Counted from the stretch's first letter, positions 1-11,030 are shown. The stretch is DNA of 64,000 nt from Mycoplasma haemofelis str. Langford 1 (GCF_000200735.1 NC_014970.1:682001-746000); one strand, 5' to 3'. Notes: generated by a model not told the origin, from the letters alone. Program-made: numbers and translations.

Positions 1-627
1 ATGAATCCTGCCACAAAGATTGCAGCCTCCACTCTTGCCTTGGGAGGGGCATCTGCTGCCGGAGGATACTCATGACATCTTTCCCAATTATCAACTCTTT
101 CTAGTCTTATTAAGTCGGATGAAGAAGTAACCCAATTAACTAAAGAGTCCTCAGAGGGAGACTGAAAGGAAGCGTGGACAGCTTATAAGACTAGCCACAA
201 TGCTTGAAAGCTATCTAATTACGACTCAGAGAATGCTCCACAATCCTTCAAAGATGCCTGCTTTAGTAAAGGAAATGAAAAGGTAAAGGGAATAGACAAC
301 AATGAATTTCAAAATTTCAAGAAGTGATGCTCTCGTAACTTCACTGTGTCAGAGTGATTAAGTAAATCAGGCCTTTCTCTTCTGAATGATCAATCTGGTG
401 ATCAGAAGTGAAATAGTGCATGAAAGAAATATAAGGATGATCCAAGAAATAAGAACCAATCAAATCCCGCAGATAGTGATGTTTGAAGCGTGAGTGATTG
501 GTCAAATCACAAAAGTGGAGAAACAGCCAGTTCCGGATTCAAAACTATGTGTTCCACAAAGGCCAATTTAAAAATAAAGAATAAGCAGGATGAGCTGTAT
601 GGGCAAGTGTCCAATTGGTGCGTGTAA
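1..627 (+). CDS. Family E membrane-anchored paralog
   Basis: Encodes 208 aa from an ATG at the first base of the window; the true start could lie further left, but the N-terminus (MNPATKIAAS, then a Gly/Ala-rich hydrophobic stretch to about residue 22) aligns with the start of its paralog at 3646. Many TGA codons are read as Trp. The body holds a DWKEAWTAYK segment, an FQNFKKWCSRN motif and a C-terminal WC. Function unknown; a single-pass surface protein is inferred. The stop TAA shares one base with the next ATG (taATG), so translation is probably coupled to the gene at 627. Confidence 0.85.
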
Positions 628-1259
628 TGAATCCTTCTAAACTAGCTCTCGGGACTCTAGGAGCAGCAAGTGCATCCGGAGGCGGGGCTTATGCCGCCTA
701 TAAATCTGGAGCATTTTCAAAACCCTCTCCAGTTCTTAATGTAGAGCAAAGGTTGAGAAATGAAGAGTATGAGTTGATCAATACAGATGAGAAATACAAA
801 GAGATATTTAAGGAACTAAAAAGCAAAGATGGATTTATGAGTGAACTGAATAAGCACAAAGGGGAAGATGGGGATTTGTCTGGAGATACTGATGGAACTA
901 AGGGAGGTCCAGCTTTACAAAGAATGTGTTCTGCCCTTCTAAAGAGCAAAGAAGAATCTGATTTTAAAAATGCTTCCGAATGGTGTGTTTTAAGAATTCG
1001 AGATAAGGCTTTAACAGGTAAATCTTGAATAGATATTTCTACAGGAACCAATAGTGACTCCGATTGACAAAATTCCTTTAACTCCAATAAGACTGCAATG
1101 GCCGAATATGGGGTAGAAGGAATTCAATCCAATACAGAAGCTACTGCTGGACACCCTAAAGTAAAAGAATGGTGTTCTAAGAATACTTCCCTTCCTATTA
1201 ATAAACTAAGAAAAACTATATTTGATAAGGCTTCAGACTGATGTACTAAGACGCCTTAA
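627..1259 (+). CDS. Family E-related membrane-anchored protein
   Basis: Encodes 210 aa; the ATG overlaps the previous stop by one base. The N-terminus (MNPSKLALGTLGAASASGGG) is hydrophobic and Gly/Ala-rich, followed by a charged domain with C-x(n)-WC modules near residues 102-123, near 185 and at the C-terminus (SDWCTKTP). A TGA at 1026-1028 must be read as Trp for the frame to continue into the second WC module. The end overlaps the convergent gene's end by 14 bp. Function unknown. Confidence 0.85.
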
Positions 1260-1854
1260 CGCACCAAGCTAAGTACTTCTCATACACCTTCTCTTCTCCT
1301 CCAAATTCATACATAAATTTAGATTCTTTAGAAGTACATCACGTCTTGAGAGCAGGGCCTAAAGCGACTTTCTCCGATCCAGAAGCTCCTGTAAAAGTAG
1401 AATCAGTAATTTCTAGATTCTTAGATGTCTTATGAGTATTGTAATGGGTTCAAGCATCTTGCCAAGAAGTCGTTTGTTCCTCTAGTTCTGAAATAATAAC
1501 TACTCCAGTACCTTTAGCCGCTTCCTTAATATTCCTAACATCCACTACACATCACTTCTTAGCAAAGTCAATCTCCTCTGAATTCTTGGGAGAAGCCTTC
1601 GACTTCAAAGTCTCCTCGCATCAATTTGGTAGTTGATCAGAAGTTACTTTGTCTAATTTAAAGCGACTATACAAGTCCTTATATTTAACTCAATACTCAC
1701 TCTCTTTGGATTCCAATACCTTCAAATAATCTTTTCCAGATACGGAAGATTTAACAATATTGGCAACTGTATCTTCCGATGGCAAGGATAAATAGACAGA
1801 AAGACCTGCCACTCCGGCTGCTGCCGGAACTCCTGTAGCTAAATACTTAACCAC
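1246..1854 (-). CDS. WC-module membrane-anchored protein
   Basis: Encodes 202 aa from a GTG start that overlaps the upstream stop (TAGTG). The N-terminus MVKYLATGVPAAAGVAG is a short hydrophobic anchor. Four WC dipeptides recur along the chain (LPNWCEE, AKKWCVV, LKTWCTS, LAWCVKAS), the module spacing seen in other families here. No closely similar copy was noticed in the window. It is the distal gene of a three-gene leftward operon starting at 2892. Function unknown. Confidence 0.8.
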
Positions 1855-2474
1855 TACTTAGTGCACAAAGCTTCAGCTCGTTTGTAATCTGCATCATTCA
1901 CATTTACGAACGGAGAGTCAGCTTTCGAAGAACATCAATCCATTATGTTCTGCTCGGTAACAGATGTCTTTTTAATGGTTTCAGATCCGTTTGCGGAAGG
2001 AACTTGCAACGATGAATTAGAATCGTCAGCATAACCACTCTTCTTGCTGGTTCAATCTCCCGTTACCTTAGAATCATTTCAAGTCTTGTCCTTTACCTCC
2101 GTATTAAATTGAGTCTTCAAAGTATTCCTAGAACATCAACCAACATAAGAGTTAAATCTATTTTCCTCTATTAACTTAGCCTCTTCCTTACAACGAGCCT
2201 TCAGTCTCGCTTTATCTAAACCTTCTTTAGAAAACCCCTTGATAAGAGGAACCTTTGCATTCTCTGCTTTGTACTCAGAAACAAGTGCATCTCAAACAGC
2301 ATCATGACCACTTCCATCAGTATCTAGAAGAACCCTTCCTTTAATTCCCTTATCGAAGCGATCTTTAAGACTTGTCCCTTCTGGGGAAGTAGACTTCCAA
2401 TAAACTAATCCGGCAGCTCCTGCACAACCGGTCGCCCCAGCTGCAGATCCTAAAAATAAAAGAGACTTACTCAT
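1854..2474 (-). CDS. WC-module membrane-anchored protein
   Basis: Encodes 206 aa, beginning MSKSLLFLGSAAGATGCAG. The Cys inside the hydrophobic segment is followed by Ala/Gly but lacks a clear lipobox Leu three residues before it, so lipidation is doubtful. The C-terminal half has WC pairs (YVGWCSRN, IMDWCSSK) and ends AEALCTK. It lies one base downstream of the gene at 2476-2892 and its TAG overlaps the GTG of the next gene. Function unknown. Confidence 0.82.
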
Positions 2475-2475
2475 A

Positions 2476-2892
2476 CTACTGAGCTTCCCGAGTACATCAC
2501 TTTAAAACCTTCCTATAAGTAGCATCTGCGGCCACAGTGAATTCAGAATCTGCATACTTTTGACATCACTTCTTCATCTTCTCAATATCCACAGACTCCG
2601 ATTTATTTAGAGTAGACTCTCCACCCGATGCCCCTACATCTGTTATCAATTCCTCATTTGTTGCGGTTCCATAAGCTTTCTGCCTCTTCTTCCATTCTTC
2701 CTCATCAGGATTAGAACTTCCAGCAACGGTACTTAAAACCTTCTTTCCAGCTTCGGTTAATGTCTCCGATATGGATTTCTTTTTTTGCTCTTTTGAAATA
2801 GTTTCTCTAGTTGCATACATATAACCTCCTACTCCAGCCCCACTCGCCGCTGTAGCTCCGGCAGCCGTATAAATTAATGTAGATTTCGTCAT
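2476..2892 (-). CDS. Short WC-containing membrane-anchored protein
   Basis: Encodes 138 aa, shorter than most neighbours, with one WC pair near residue 109 and a second at the end (VLKWCTREAQ). The anchor is MTKSTLIYTAAGATAASGAG, then a Tyr-rich turn and a Lys/Glu-rich region. It is the first gene of the leftward operon 2892-1246; the 73 bp between it and the divergent gene at 2966 must hold both promoters (a TAGAAT hexamer lies 16 bp before this ATG on the minus strand). Function unknown. Confidence 0.8.
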
Positions 2893-2965
2893 GATGGGTC
2901 GCCGATTCTAATCATTCAGATAAATTCGGTATGAAAATCTTTAAAATGCCGCTTTCCTAAAAAAT

Positions 2966-3643
2966 ATGGACGCAAAGTTTTTAGGTCTTTCTGGAGCTTT
3001 AGGTTCTGCGGCAGTAGGTGGAGGAATATATTGATCTGTAAAAGGATCCCAAGAATCCATCTCCAACCTTCTTTCATCGGAGAGAGGGATACTCCTAATT
3101 AAGGATGATTCTGATCAGAAATGAAATGATGCATGAAAGAAATACAAGGAGTCCAACAATGGAAGCAACAAGTGGGGGATCAAAGATTGAACTAATAAAG
3201 GTGGAGTAACAGATGCTCCCGAGGAATTCAAAAGAGAATGTGCAAGTCGTTCTTTGGTGAAGGTTTCGGGCAAAGAACAACAGGAGTACAAAGATATCAA
3301 GGCATGATGCACCAGACCTAAGAAAGTTAGTGAGCTATTAGATAGCGAAGGAAAGAGAGTCTTATTGAATCAAAGTGGGGATGCTGGGGAGTGGAAGGAC
3401 TTGTGAACTAAATATAAAAAACATCATGAGAATACTCCCCAATCCGCGGGATCTACTACCTACAAAACTGCAGACGAATTAGGAATCACTAACTGGACTT
3501 CTAAGAATAGCCAGCAAGACGTTCCAGAAGAATACAAGTCAGCTTGTCAAGCTAAATCAAATAGCTACATAGATGAAACAAAGGTAACTGAAGATACCAC
3601 TTTCAAACAGGTTGTCCTATGATGTACTAAAGAGAAACTTTAA
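2966..3643 (+). CDS. Family E membrane-anchored paralog
   Basis: Encodes 225 aa. The anchor MDAKFLGLSGALGSAAVGGG leads into a family E body: a QKWNDAWKKYK segment, an AWCTRPKKVSELL segment, then GEWKDLWTKYKKH and a terminal LWCTKEKL. The repeated W-x-x-x-W-x-K-Y pattern before and after the central WC suggests an internal duplication. It is divergent from 2476-2892 and two bases upstream of the next gene, so the two are probably co-transcribed. Function unknown. Confidence 0.83.
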
Positions 3644-3645
3644 GC

Positions 3646-4278
3646 ATGAATCCTGCCACCAAAATTGCAACCTCAGTTTTTACTATAGGAGGAGCTTCGG
3701 CAACTGGAGGATATGCTTGGCACATCTCCCAATTATCTAAACTATCCAGCCTTATTGAAACTGATGAAGAGGTAACTCAGCTTACAAAGAATTCGTCTAC
3801 AGAGGATTGAAAGGAAGCTTGGACTGCTTATAAAGCTAGTGGAAATGGCTGAAAGTTATCAGATACTTCTCCCGGTGAGGCTCCCGAAGCATTTAAATCT
3901 GAATGTTTAAAACGGGGTGAAGAGAAAGTAAAGGGAACTGATAATATTGAATTTCAAAATTTCAAGAAGTGGTGTTCTCGTAACTACACAGTGTCCGAAT
4001 GATTAAGCAAATCAGGTCTTTCTCTTCTGAATGAACAATCTAGTTCTGAGAAATGGAATTCGGCTTGAGAGAAATACAGGGATGAACTTAAAAAGAAGAC
4101 AAGCAATAATGCGATTCCAGAAACCGACAGTATTTGAACGGTAAAAGACTGATCCGATAACAAAGATAAAAATACCGCCAGCAATGGCTTCAAAGAGAAG
4201 TGCTCTGAGAAGTCTAAGTTAAAAATCAAGAATAGAGAGGATGTGACCTACGCTCAAGTGTCCTCTTGGTGTACTTAA
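3646..4278 (+). CDS. Family E membrane-anchored paralog
   Basis: Encodes 210 aa and is a close paralog of the gene at 1-627: same MNPATKIA start, same FQNFKKWCSRNYTVSEWLSK core and same terminal SSWCT. Relative to that copy, differences are concentrated in the charged linkers. It is the last rightward gene before the hairpin terminator at 4282-4320. Function unknown; surface exposure inferred from the N-terminal anchor. Confidence 0.85.
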
Positions 4279-4281
4279 ACT

Positions 4282-4320
4282 AAAAGAGGAATAGCTTCCC
4301 CTGTAGTTCTATTCCTTTTT
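4282..4320. terminator. Rho-independent terminator between convergent genes
   Basis: AGGAATAG (4287-4294) and CTATTCCT (4309-4316) form a perfect 8-bp stem around a 14-nt loop, followed by a T run to 4320 on the plus strand. The A-rich left flank (TAAAAG) could give a weaker T run on the minus strand. It follows the stop at 4278 and overlaps the 3' end of the leftward gene at 4309. It is the clearest intrinsic terminator in the window. Confidence 0.7.
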
Positions 4321-5172
4321 AACGAAGCACCTAGTTTCTATCTTATTAAGATCTGACCCCAGAGTATGTATCTGAGCAGTATCTAATTTCTTACCCTCAC
4401 ATCAACCCTTCAATTTACTTCCATCACTATCATCAGCACCCACATCAGTAGATAAATCGGAATCTTGTCCACCCTTTAAAGAAGAAAATCTGGAAGCTCA
4501 TTCTGATTCACTCAACATCCTGAATCCCTTCTTATCCATAAACGATTTGAAATTAGACTCCGGTTTAGTGCATCAAGACACAGCATTCTGCAAATCATCT
4601 CCTTCTGGAGTCTTTGACTTCAAGGAATTACACCATGTTTCAACTTCCGTCTTTGCTTCATCTAAAACCATGCTGGAATTGAAGAAGCCTGTAGAGGATT
4701 GGACAGCATTAATGAAGTTGTCATCATTCTGATGTAACGTAAATAAGCTCTTAAAGTCATCTCCTGCAGTGGCTCATTCTCGTTCATCAAATACAAATTG
4801 CATTTCAATCGTTTTCAACTCTGGATTTACACACCACTTCTTAACCTGCTCATAGGACTTTTCGTAATTCTCATCCTGTGGAGATGCACTTAGTAATTCA
4901 GAACACTTTTTCTGCAACTGAGAAACTGCATTCTCCTGATCAGAAGCATCCACAAAATCTGAGAATCCCTCAACATCCTTCTTCGTTAAATAGATGGCGC
5001 TTCACGGCCCTTTCTTATTTACATCTGCAACACTCAATCCTTCCCCTGTAAGACGACTAGTAATATCAGATGTCTGAGAAAGACCCTTTCAAGCGAAGAA
5101 TCCTCCAGTAGCAACTGTTCCGGCTGTTGCCGAAGCCCCCAATCCTTTTAAAAGTGTTGTTTTAGCGCTCAT
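4309..5172 (-). CDS. Family B multi-WC membrane-anchored protein
   Basis: Encodes 287 aa. After the anchor (MSAKTTLLKGLGASATAGTV) come the family B hallmarks: LSVADVNKKGPWSAIYLTKKD, a Cys about 30 residues before each WC pair (KKWCVNPELKTIE, VETWCNS, AVSWCTKPES, LKGWCEG) and a terminal RCFVKKE. The stop TAG lies inside the terminator's right arm. Divergent from the C gene at 5241 across 68 bp. This is the left member of the first B/C cassette. Function unknown. Confidence 0.85.
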
Positions 5173-5222
5173 AGCTCTCTCCCGCCTATCATAAAAGCTC
5201 CTCTAACTCTTCATTCTGTATC

Positions 5223-5228
5223 TATACT
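5223..5228 (+). promoter_or_regulatory. Possible -10 box close to the start codon
   Basis: TATACT lies only 12 bp before the ATG at 5241. Comparable hexamers precede the C genes at 12873 and 15946 at 11-12 bp, so the 5' leader would be only about 5 nt. The position is a visual match, not a mapped start site. Confidence 0.35.
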
Positions 5229-5240
5229 TTCGCCCCTCCC

Positions 5241-5858
5241 ATGGAAATAAGCAGCTTATTTAAGGCATTTCTAGCTTTGGCTGGAGTTACGGGAGCTGCT
5301 GGGGGTGGAGTTCTTTTACATAAGGTAATAAACAAAGATACCATATCCAAGCATATAGATCCCAAGAACCTCTTAACCTCTGCACAACAAGATAAGTGAA
5401 CCCATAGGTTGGGCTTGCTTAATAAAGCCGAAGATACAGATTTATCAAAGGACTTACTCTCTACAAAGAAAAGCAAGACTACCTTGACTATAGATGACCT
5501 AAAGTCATGATGTGCTAGCAATTTGGAATCTGAATTTCTGGGAACAGAGGATAAGAAATTTAAGAATATAAAGCTCTACTGTGGACTGAATATGGGAGAT
5601 AAGATACAAGGAACTAAAGTAGCTTCCACTACAGGGGGAGATAATGCTAGTCTTAAGACTAATTTTGGAAAACTAAAGAATAAGACGAGTTCGGAATTGG
5701 TTTCCCAATTATTCTCCATCAAGGACACAGACAATGCCAGCGATCCATGAAAGGGAAGCACATCTCTTAGAGATTGATGCCTTTCAGCTTTTGACATGCC
5801 ATTTGAATCTGGATTGACTTACGACAATGCCAAAGACTATTGTGTAATTACCGCTTAA
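5241..5858 (+). CDS. Family C membrane-anchored paralog
   Basis: Encodes 205 aa. The N-terminus (MEISSLFKAFLALAGVTGAA) is a few residues longer than in other C proteins. Family hallmarks follow: DTISKHI, a DKWTHRLGLL segment, LKSWCASNLESEFLG, KLYCGLNMGDKIQGTKV, LRDWCLSAFDMPFE and the tail TYDNAKDYCVITA. A TGA at 5748-5750 is Trp. Three bases separate it from the next C gene. Function unknown. Confidence 0.87.
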
Positions 5859-5861
5859 TTC

Positions 5862-6470
5862 ATGAATACCCTAGCTAAAGGAGCTATTGCACTAACTGGA
5901 GCCGGAGGGGCTGTTGGGGGAGGTTTTCTAATATCTCAGAATTTAGGCAAAACAGACACTATTGCCAATCATATAAAGAAGGAATACCTATTAACATCGG
6001 GGCAGACTGACAAATGGAATCATAGAGTTGGTCTTCTTAAGAAAGCTCAAGAGGGAGGTCTTGATTCCAGCTTACTCCCTCTAAAGAAAGAGGGCTTAAC
6101 TAATAGTGAACTTCAAACTTGATGTGCTAACCAGTTGAAGGAGAAGTTTGAAGGTCTGGGGAGTAATAGATTTCTAAATGTAAGACTCTATTGTGGATTG
6201 AACATAGGCGATAAGATTGCTGGTAATAAGGTATCTTCCAGCACCACTAACGAAGAAACTAAATTAACAACCAACTTCAACAAATTGAAAGGAAAGGGCG
6301 AGCAAGAGTTGGGAAGTGCCTTGCTTGAAATTGGAAAGAAGACAAATCAATCAAGTGGGTGAGAAGGAAATAAGGCTTTGAAAGAGTGATGCCTTAAAAC
6401 GTTTGATCTAGCTTTTGAGGAAACTTCAAAAGATTACGCAAACGCTAAAACTTACTGCGTACTAGTTTAG
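5862..6470 (+). CDS. Family C membrane-anchored paralog
   Basis: Encodes 202 aa, anchor MNTLAKGAIALTGAGGAVGG, then HIKKEYLLTS, DKWNHRVGLLKKAQ, the RLYCGLNIGDKIAGNKV core and the tail ANAKTYCVLV. It belongs to the C subgroup with AFEE rather than MPFE before the tail. Second gene of a rightward pair with 5241-5858; its 3' end overlaps the stop of the leftward D gene by 4 bp. Function unknown. Confidence 0.87.
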
Positions 6471-7072
6471 TTGAAGCAGTTATCCTTGATATCCGTCTTT
6501 AAATGCTTATTCAAATAAGAATAAGGTTCAGACAACTCCGATTCACACCTACTCTTTCAAATCTCATAGTTATCTGTGTGCTTGCCATTTTTCCAAGTTA
6601 ATCCAAACTTAAAGAATATCCTACTACTAAATCTTTGATCGTTTAACTCCCTAAAAATAAAGTTATTTTTTGTGATAAGATTCCCATCCTTCTTATCTAA
6701 CCACAAAACATCTCCCATAGAAAGAGCACAGAACCTCTTATATCCATCTAAATTCACCAATCAACGCTTACTTCTTAAGTTAGCATCGCATCAGATATGA
6801 AGGGCAACGGATCCCTCATCTTCAACAGTATTCTCACTTATAAAATCATCCACACCAATAGATATAAGAGTGTTCTTATGTCTTCTGAAGGATCTCTTAT
6901 AGAGATCTACACTCTTCTCTGATTTAGAAATTAATTGAAGTTCTTGATCTTCTAGGGAATCTTGTACAGTTGGAGAAATTCAATAAATAGAGGAAATAAT
7001 AAGAACTAGGGAGCCCACAATTCCCAAACCCCAAGCTAACTTAGAGGCTTTACCCTCCAAATTTAGATTCAA
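6467..7072 (-). CDS. Family D single-pass membrane protein
   Basis: Encodes 201 aa from a TTG start that is conserved in its paralog at 10982 (both read MNLNLEGK) and is preceded in frame by a stop. Residues 12-32 form one hydrophobic helix (LAWGLGIVGSLVLIISSIYW). The rest is charged, with paired Arg runs (KRSFRRHK), an HIWCD motif and the best-conserved segment GYKRFCALSMGDVLWL. It is the last gene of the operon 9677-6467, 21 bp after the upstream B gene. Function unknown. Confidence 0.8.
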
Positions 7073-7093
7073 GGAATTGAGTTATAAACCCAA

Positions 7094-7951
7094 TTAAAGT
7101 TTAACCGTTGCGCAGCGCTTCTTAACTTTATCTAAGTGCTCTGTATAGTTGCTAGTAAGCTCATGTATCTTCTTATCCACCTCTTTAGAACACCAATCAC
7201 TTAGAGACGTTCCTCCATCTTTCCCGCCAGACTCAGTTATCTGATCACTACTTAGAGAAGTATCTGTACCCTTAATACTTGAATACCTGCTACTCCAATC
7301 TTCTGCAGAGGAAATTAAACTAAGTCCGCCACTATTTAAAGCCTCTCTAAGGTTCTTGAATGGAGTAGTACATCTGGATTTAGCGGCATCTTTGGGAGAG
7401 TTGGCGGACTTCTTCAACTCTACTTCACACCATTTCTTTGCCTTCTTGTAACCATCGCTTTCAGTCCCTTTAGTAACCTCTATAGCATCCGTAAAAGCCT
7501 TATCCTGAGCTAGTATCTTGTGAACATTCTTAAAATCATCATCGGACAAGTCAGTCTCCAATTCATCCATTAATAATTGCTCTTCTAAATTCTTAGGAGT
7601 AGGCTGAATACACCACGATTCAGCCTTGGAAAGCAAGCTAGAATAATTCTCATCCTTAACTGAGGCATTCAAAATACTTCCGCATCTCTCCTGTAATTTA
7701 GAGCCAGCAACTTTCCTATCGGAAGTCTTAGTTATTCCTAAGAAGGTAAAGAAAGCATCATTATCCTTATTTCCCATGGCAATCACCTTTCAAGCACCAA
7801 CAGAATTAACATTAGCAACAGTCAATCCTTTACCTACCAGAACATCCCTAATATTCTGTGACTGAAAGTTTTTGTAAGCAAAGAATCCTCCCGCCGAAAC
7901 GCCCCCAACAGCAGAAACTCCGGCAACCCCTTTAACTAACGCTGAACTCAT
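7094..7951 (-). CDS. Family B multi-WC protein, D-linked subtype
   Basis: Encodes 285 aa. The anchor MSSALVKGVAGVSAVGGVSAG is followed by LTVANVNSVGAWKVIAMGN, the divergent form of the family B SVADV...AIYL segment shared only with the gene at 11031. WC/RC modules: ESWCIQPTPKNLEE, AKKWCEVELKK, KSRCTTPFKN, LSDWCSKEV and the terminal KKRCATVKL. Both copies of this subtype sit directly upstream of a family D gene, suggesting the pair was duplicated as a unit. Its ATG overlaps the previous TAA by one base. Confidence 0.85.
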
Positions 7952-8808
7952 TATTTCCTAACAAAGCACCTACTCTTAATCTTCTCCAAATCAGTTAACA
8001 GAGTATGTATCTGAACATTCACTAGATTTTTACCTTCACATCAAGACTTCAACTTATTTCCATTGCCGTCAGTTCCGGACACGGAAGACATATCGGATGT
8101 CAAAGTATTATCTGAGCTTAAAGAAGTAAAGTGAGAATCTCAACCCGTTGATTCAACCGGCTTAAATCCTTGTTTATCCATGAAATCGCCAAGCTTAGAA
8201 TCTGGCTTAACGCATCACAACTTGGCATTCTGTGCATCTTTATCAAATGCAGATTTCTTAATTACCTCTGCACACCACTCTTTAACTTTCGAAAATCCAG
8301 TATTAACATCAGAACTAGTGGTCAAGCCATCACTACCCTTCTTGATGGCATTTATAAAGTCTTGACTAGATCTGCTTAAAGCAAAGGTGTTCTTGTAATC
8401 CTCATCTGCAGACGAAAGCTCCATACCATCCACAAGAAGACTAATCTCTATGGTTGTCTTTTTGGGAACTAAACATCACTTCTTAGCTTCTTCCAAAGAC
8501 TGGGCATACTTATCGGAAGAAGCACTTACTCCCAATAAGTCATCACATTTGGTCTTCAAAAGTGGAGCAGCTTCCTCTTTATCACTAGCACTTACAAAAG
8601 AAGAGAATCCATCCTTATCGCTATTGGCCAGATAAATAGCTTTATATACCCCTAAGGACTTACTATCCGCAACAGATAAACCATCCCAAATCAACTTAGA
8701 CTTAACATCCTTAGGCTGCTGAGCACGAAAAGCTAAATATCCACTAGTGCCAAGAGCTCCTGCTCCCCCTAATCCTATTAATGATCCTTTAGCTAAAGAA
8801 AGTCCCAT
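7951..8808 (-). CDS. Family B multi-WC membrane-anchored protein
   Basis: Encodes 285 aa with anchor MGLSLAKGSLIGLGGAGALG, then AFRAQQPKDVKSKLIWDGLSV and SLGVYKAIYLANSDKDGFSSF. WC modules occur at EAKKWCLVPKKTTIE, VKEWCAEVIKK, AKLWCVKPDSK and LKSWCEGKNL, ending SRCFVRK. The N-terminal half resembles the genes at 14118, 16561 and 19593, while the C-terminal quarter matches the RCFVRK group, so it may be a recombinant of two B subtypes. Coupled on both sides through TAATG overlaps. Confidence 0.85.
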
Positions 8809-9677
8809 TACTTCCTAACAAAACGCCTCCTCTCTATCTTTTCTAAATCTGCACTCAAAGTATGTATCTGAGCTGAATCCACTTTCTTCTTATCACACCA
8901 ACTCTTTAATTTACTGCCATCATTATCATTGCCAGTCTCACTTTGAATATCACTCTCTAGACCAGCATCTCCTCCTTTGGATTTCAAACTTGAAAAATGA
9001 TTCCCTCATTCTCCATCCGCAAGCAACCGAAATCCCTTCTTCTCCATAAATGATTTAAAGTTAGACTCCGGTTTAGTGCACCAAGAGATAGCATTCTTTA
9101 AGTCATCTCCTTTTGGGGATTTTGATTTCATAGAGTTACATCACGTTTGCACATTACCCTTAGCTGTTTCAAGAGCGGTTTGAGCTGTGAAACCGCTAGC
9201 AGATGTCTTTACAACATCCACAAAACTGGAAGTTCCCTTGTATAAGGTAAATAGATTCTTAAAGTCATCATCCACAGAAGCAAATTCCCTATCTTCAAAC
9301 TCAAATTGAATTTCAATAGTTGTTAACTCAGGATTCAAACATCACTTCTTCGCCTTCTCGTAAGACTCTTCATATTTCTCATCACTGGCAGACACATTAA
9401 ACAATTCAGAACACTTCTTCTTCAGTTGAGTTGATGCAGTTTCCTTATTATCCTTGGTGGTTGCAAAATCCAAAAATCCAGAGACATCCTTCTTGGCTAA
9501 ATAGATAGCCCCCCATACTCCTTTTCCATTTACGTCAGCAACTGTCAACCCTTCTCAAACCAATCTACTCTTAACATCTGTAGGTTTAGTAGCTTGCTTC
9601 CAAGCGACAAAGCCACCTGTGGCTGCTGTTCCGGTAGCCGCAAATGCGCCTAATCCTTTTAAAAGTGATGTTTTCAT
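8808..9677 (-). CDS. Family B multi-WC membrane-anchored protein
   Basis: Encodes 289 aa. Anchor MKTSLLKGLGAFAATGTAAT, then KPTDVKSRLVWEGLTVADVNG and GVWGAIYLAKKD. WC modules: AKKWCLNPELTTIE, VQTWCNSMKS, AISWCTKPES, LKSWCDKKKV; it ends ERRRFVRK, where the usual Cys of the terminal RCFVRK is Arg. It is the promoter-proximal gene of the operon 9677-6467 and is divergent from the C gene at 9751. Confidence 0.85.
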
Positions 9678-9750
9678 GACAAAAAGGGTGGACAAATATA
9701 AGACTCCTAAATTACCATGCAAGCCTTTTCATCTCTATTAAGCATTTAGT

Positions 9751-10383
9751 ATGACAAACACACTAAAGACAGCGATGGCTCTAGCGGGAGCTACTGGTGC
9801 AGCCGGAGGAGGCGTTCTTGTCCATAAACTCATAAATAAAGGGGAGGACACAAAGTCCAACACCATCTCCCATCACATTAAACCTGAATATCTATTAACT
9901 AATACTCATGCAAGTCAATGAACTCATAGATTAGATCTGCTAGGTAAAGCACAGGAGACAGACTTATCTGACGACCTACTCTCCCTTAAGAAGGGGAAAA
10001 CTACTCTAACTACAGAGGACTTAAAGGGATGATGCGCAGCAAGTTTGAAATCGGAGTTTAAGAGCAGAGAAGATAAGAAGTTTTTAAATACTAGACTTTA
10101 CTGTGGCCTGAATATGGGAGATAGTATTCAGGGAAATAAGGTATCTTCCTCCACAGAGAATAAAGACGAGAGTTTAAAAACACAATTCACAAAACTAAAA
10201 ACCAAGACAGCAACAGAATTGGTTTCAGCATTATTCGCCATTAAGGACAAAAACAATGCTGATAGTTCTTGAGAAGGGAATGTAGCTCTTAAAGATTGAT
10301 GTACTAAAGCTCTTGATATGCCTATGGAAGAGGGATTAACTTATGATAATGCCAAAGAATATTGCGTTCTAACTGCTGGTTAA
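9751..10383 (+). CDS. Family C membrane-anchored paralog
   Basis: Encodes 210 aa: anchor MTNTLKTAMALAGATGAAGG, then NTISHHIKPEYLL, SQWTHRLDLLGKAQ, LKGWCAASLKSEFKS, RLYCGLNMGDSIQGNKV, LKDWCTKALDMPME and the tail TYDNAKEYCVLTAG. It is the only C gene in its cassette, where the others have one or two. The stop overlaps the convergent D gene by 4 bp. Function unknown. Confidence 0.87.
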
Positions 10384-10982
10384 GGATTCTCAAAGCAGTA
10401 TTTTTTAATCTCATCTTTCTTGTATTTATTTTTAGAAGAATAAGGCTCCGATAGCTCCCACTCACATCACCCCTTTCAGGTAGTGTAATTTCTTCCTAGA
10501 TTACTAGAATCCCAAACTAAATGGAACTTAGGGAATATCTTTTCTTGAAAGTATTTATGCAAATGCATAAATTTCTTGAGGTCAATAAGCTTCTCATCCT
10601 TCTTACCTAATCACAAGACGTCTCCCATAGATAGGGCACAGAACTTCTTGTACCCATCTAAACTTACAAAATAACGCTTACGTCTTAAGTGGGAATCACA
10701 CCAAATACCTAAAGCAACAGCCCCCTCTTCATCTCCAGTGCTCTCATTCATGAAATCATCTAAGTCCATGTGTATCAGAATTCCCTTATTCCTACGAAAC
10801 GACCTTATGTAGAGACCTTCCTTTTCGTTTAACTTAGAAATTAATTGGAATTCTTGTTGCTTTAATGAGTCTTCTATAGTTGGTGAGAATCAATAAACGG
10901 AAGAGACGGTAAGAACTAGGGTTCCTACAATTCCCAGACCCCCAGCTAACTTAGAGGTTTTACCCTCCAAATTTAGGTTCAA
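10380..10982 (-). CDS. Family D single-pass membrane protein
   Basis: Encodes 200 aa from a TTG start conserved with the paralog at 7072. A single hydrophobic helix spans about residues 12-32. Conserved blocks with the other copy: IRSFRRNKGILIHMD, ALGIWCDSHLRRKRY, GYKKFCALSMGDVLWLGKKD and the tail KKYCFENP. The fold was not recognised. It ends the operon 12757-10380, 48 bp after its B partner. Confidence 0.8.
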
Positions 10983-11030
10983 AGAGTTGAGCTATAAAAC
11001 CCAGTTAAAAGTTTATTGAAATTGGAAAGT

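Noticed and set aside
698-1087. 129-codon minus-strand frame
   Set aside because: It is antisense to the family E gene at 627-1259, which has paralogs; this frame has no matching copy.
2400-2440. Lipoprotein signal in the gene at 1854-2474 and in G proteins at 45096 and 54447
   Set aside because: A Cys is present in the hydrophobic segment, but the residues before it do not form a standard L-x-(A/G)-C lipobox, so lipidation is not called.
4547-4732. Small plus-strand ORFs opposite B genes (also 8170, 12243, 15313, 17500)
   Set aside because: They recur only because the sense B genes are paralogous; none has a plausible start region or anchor.
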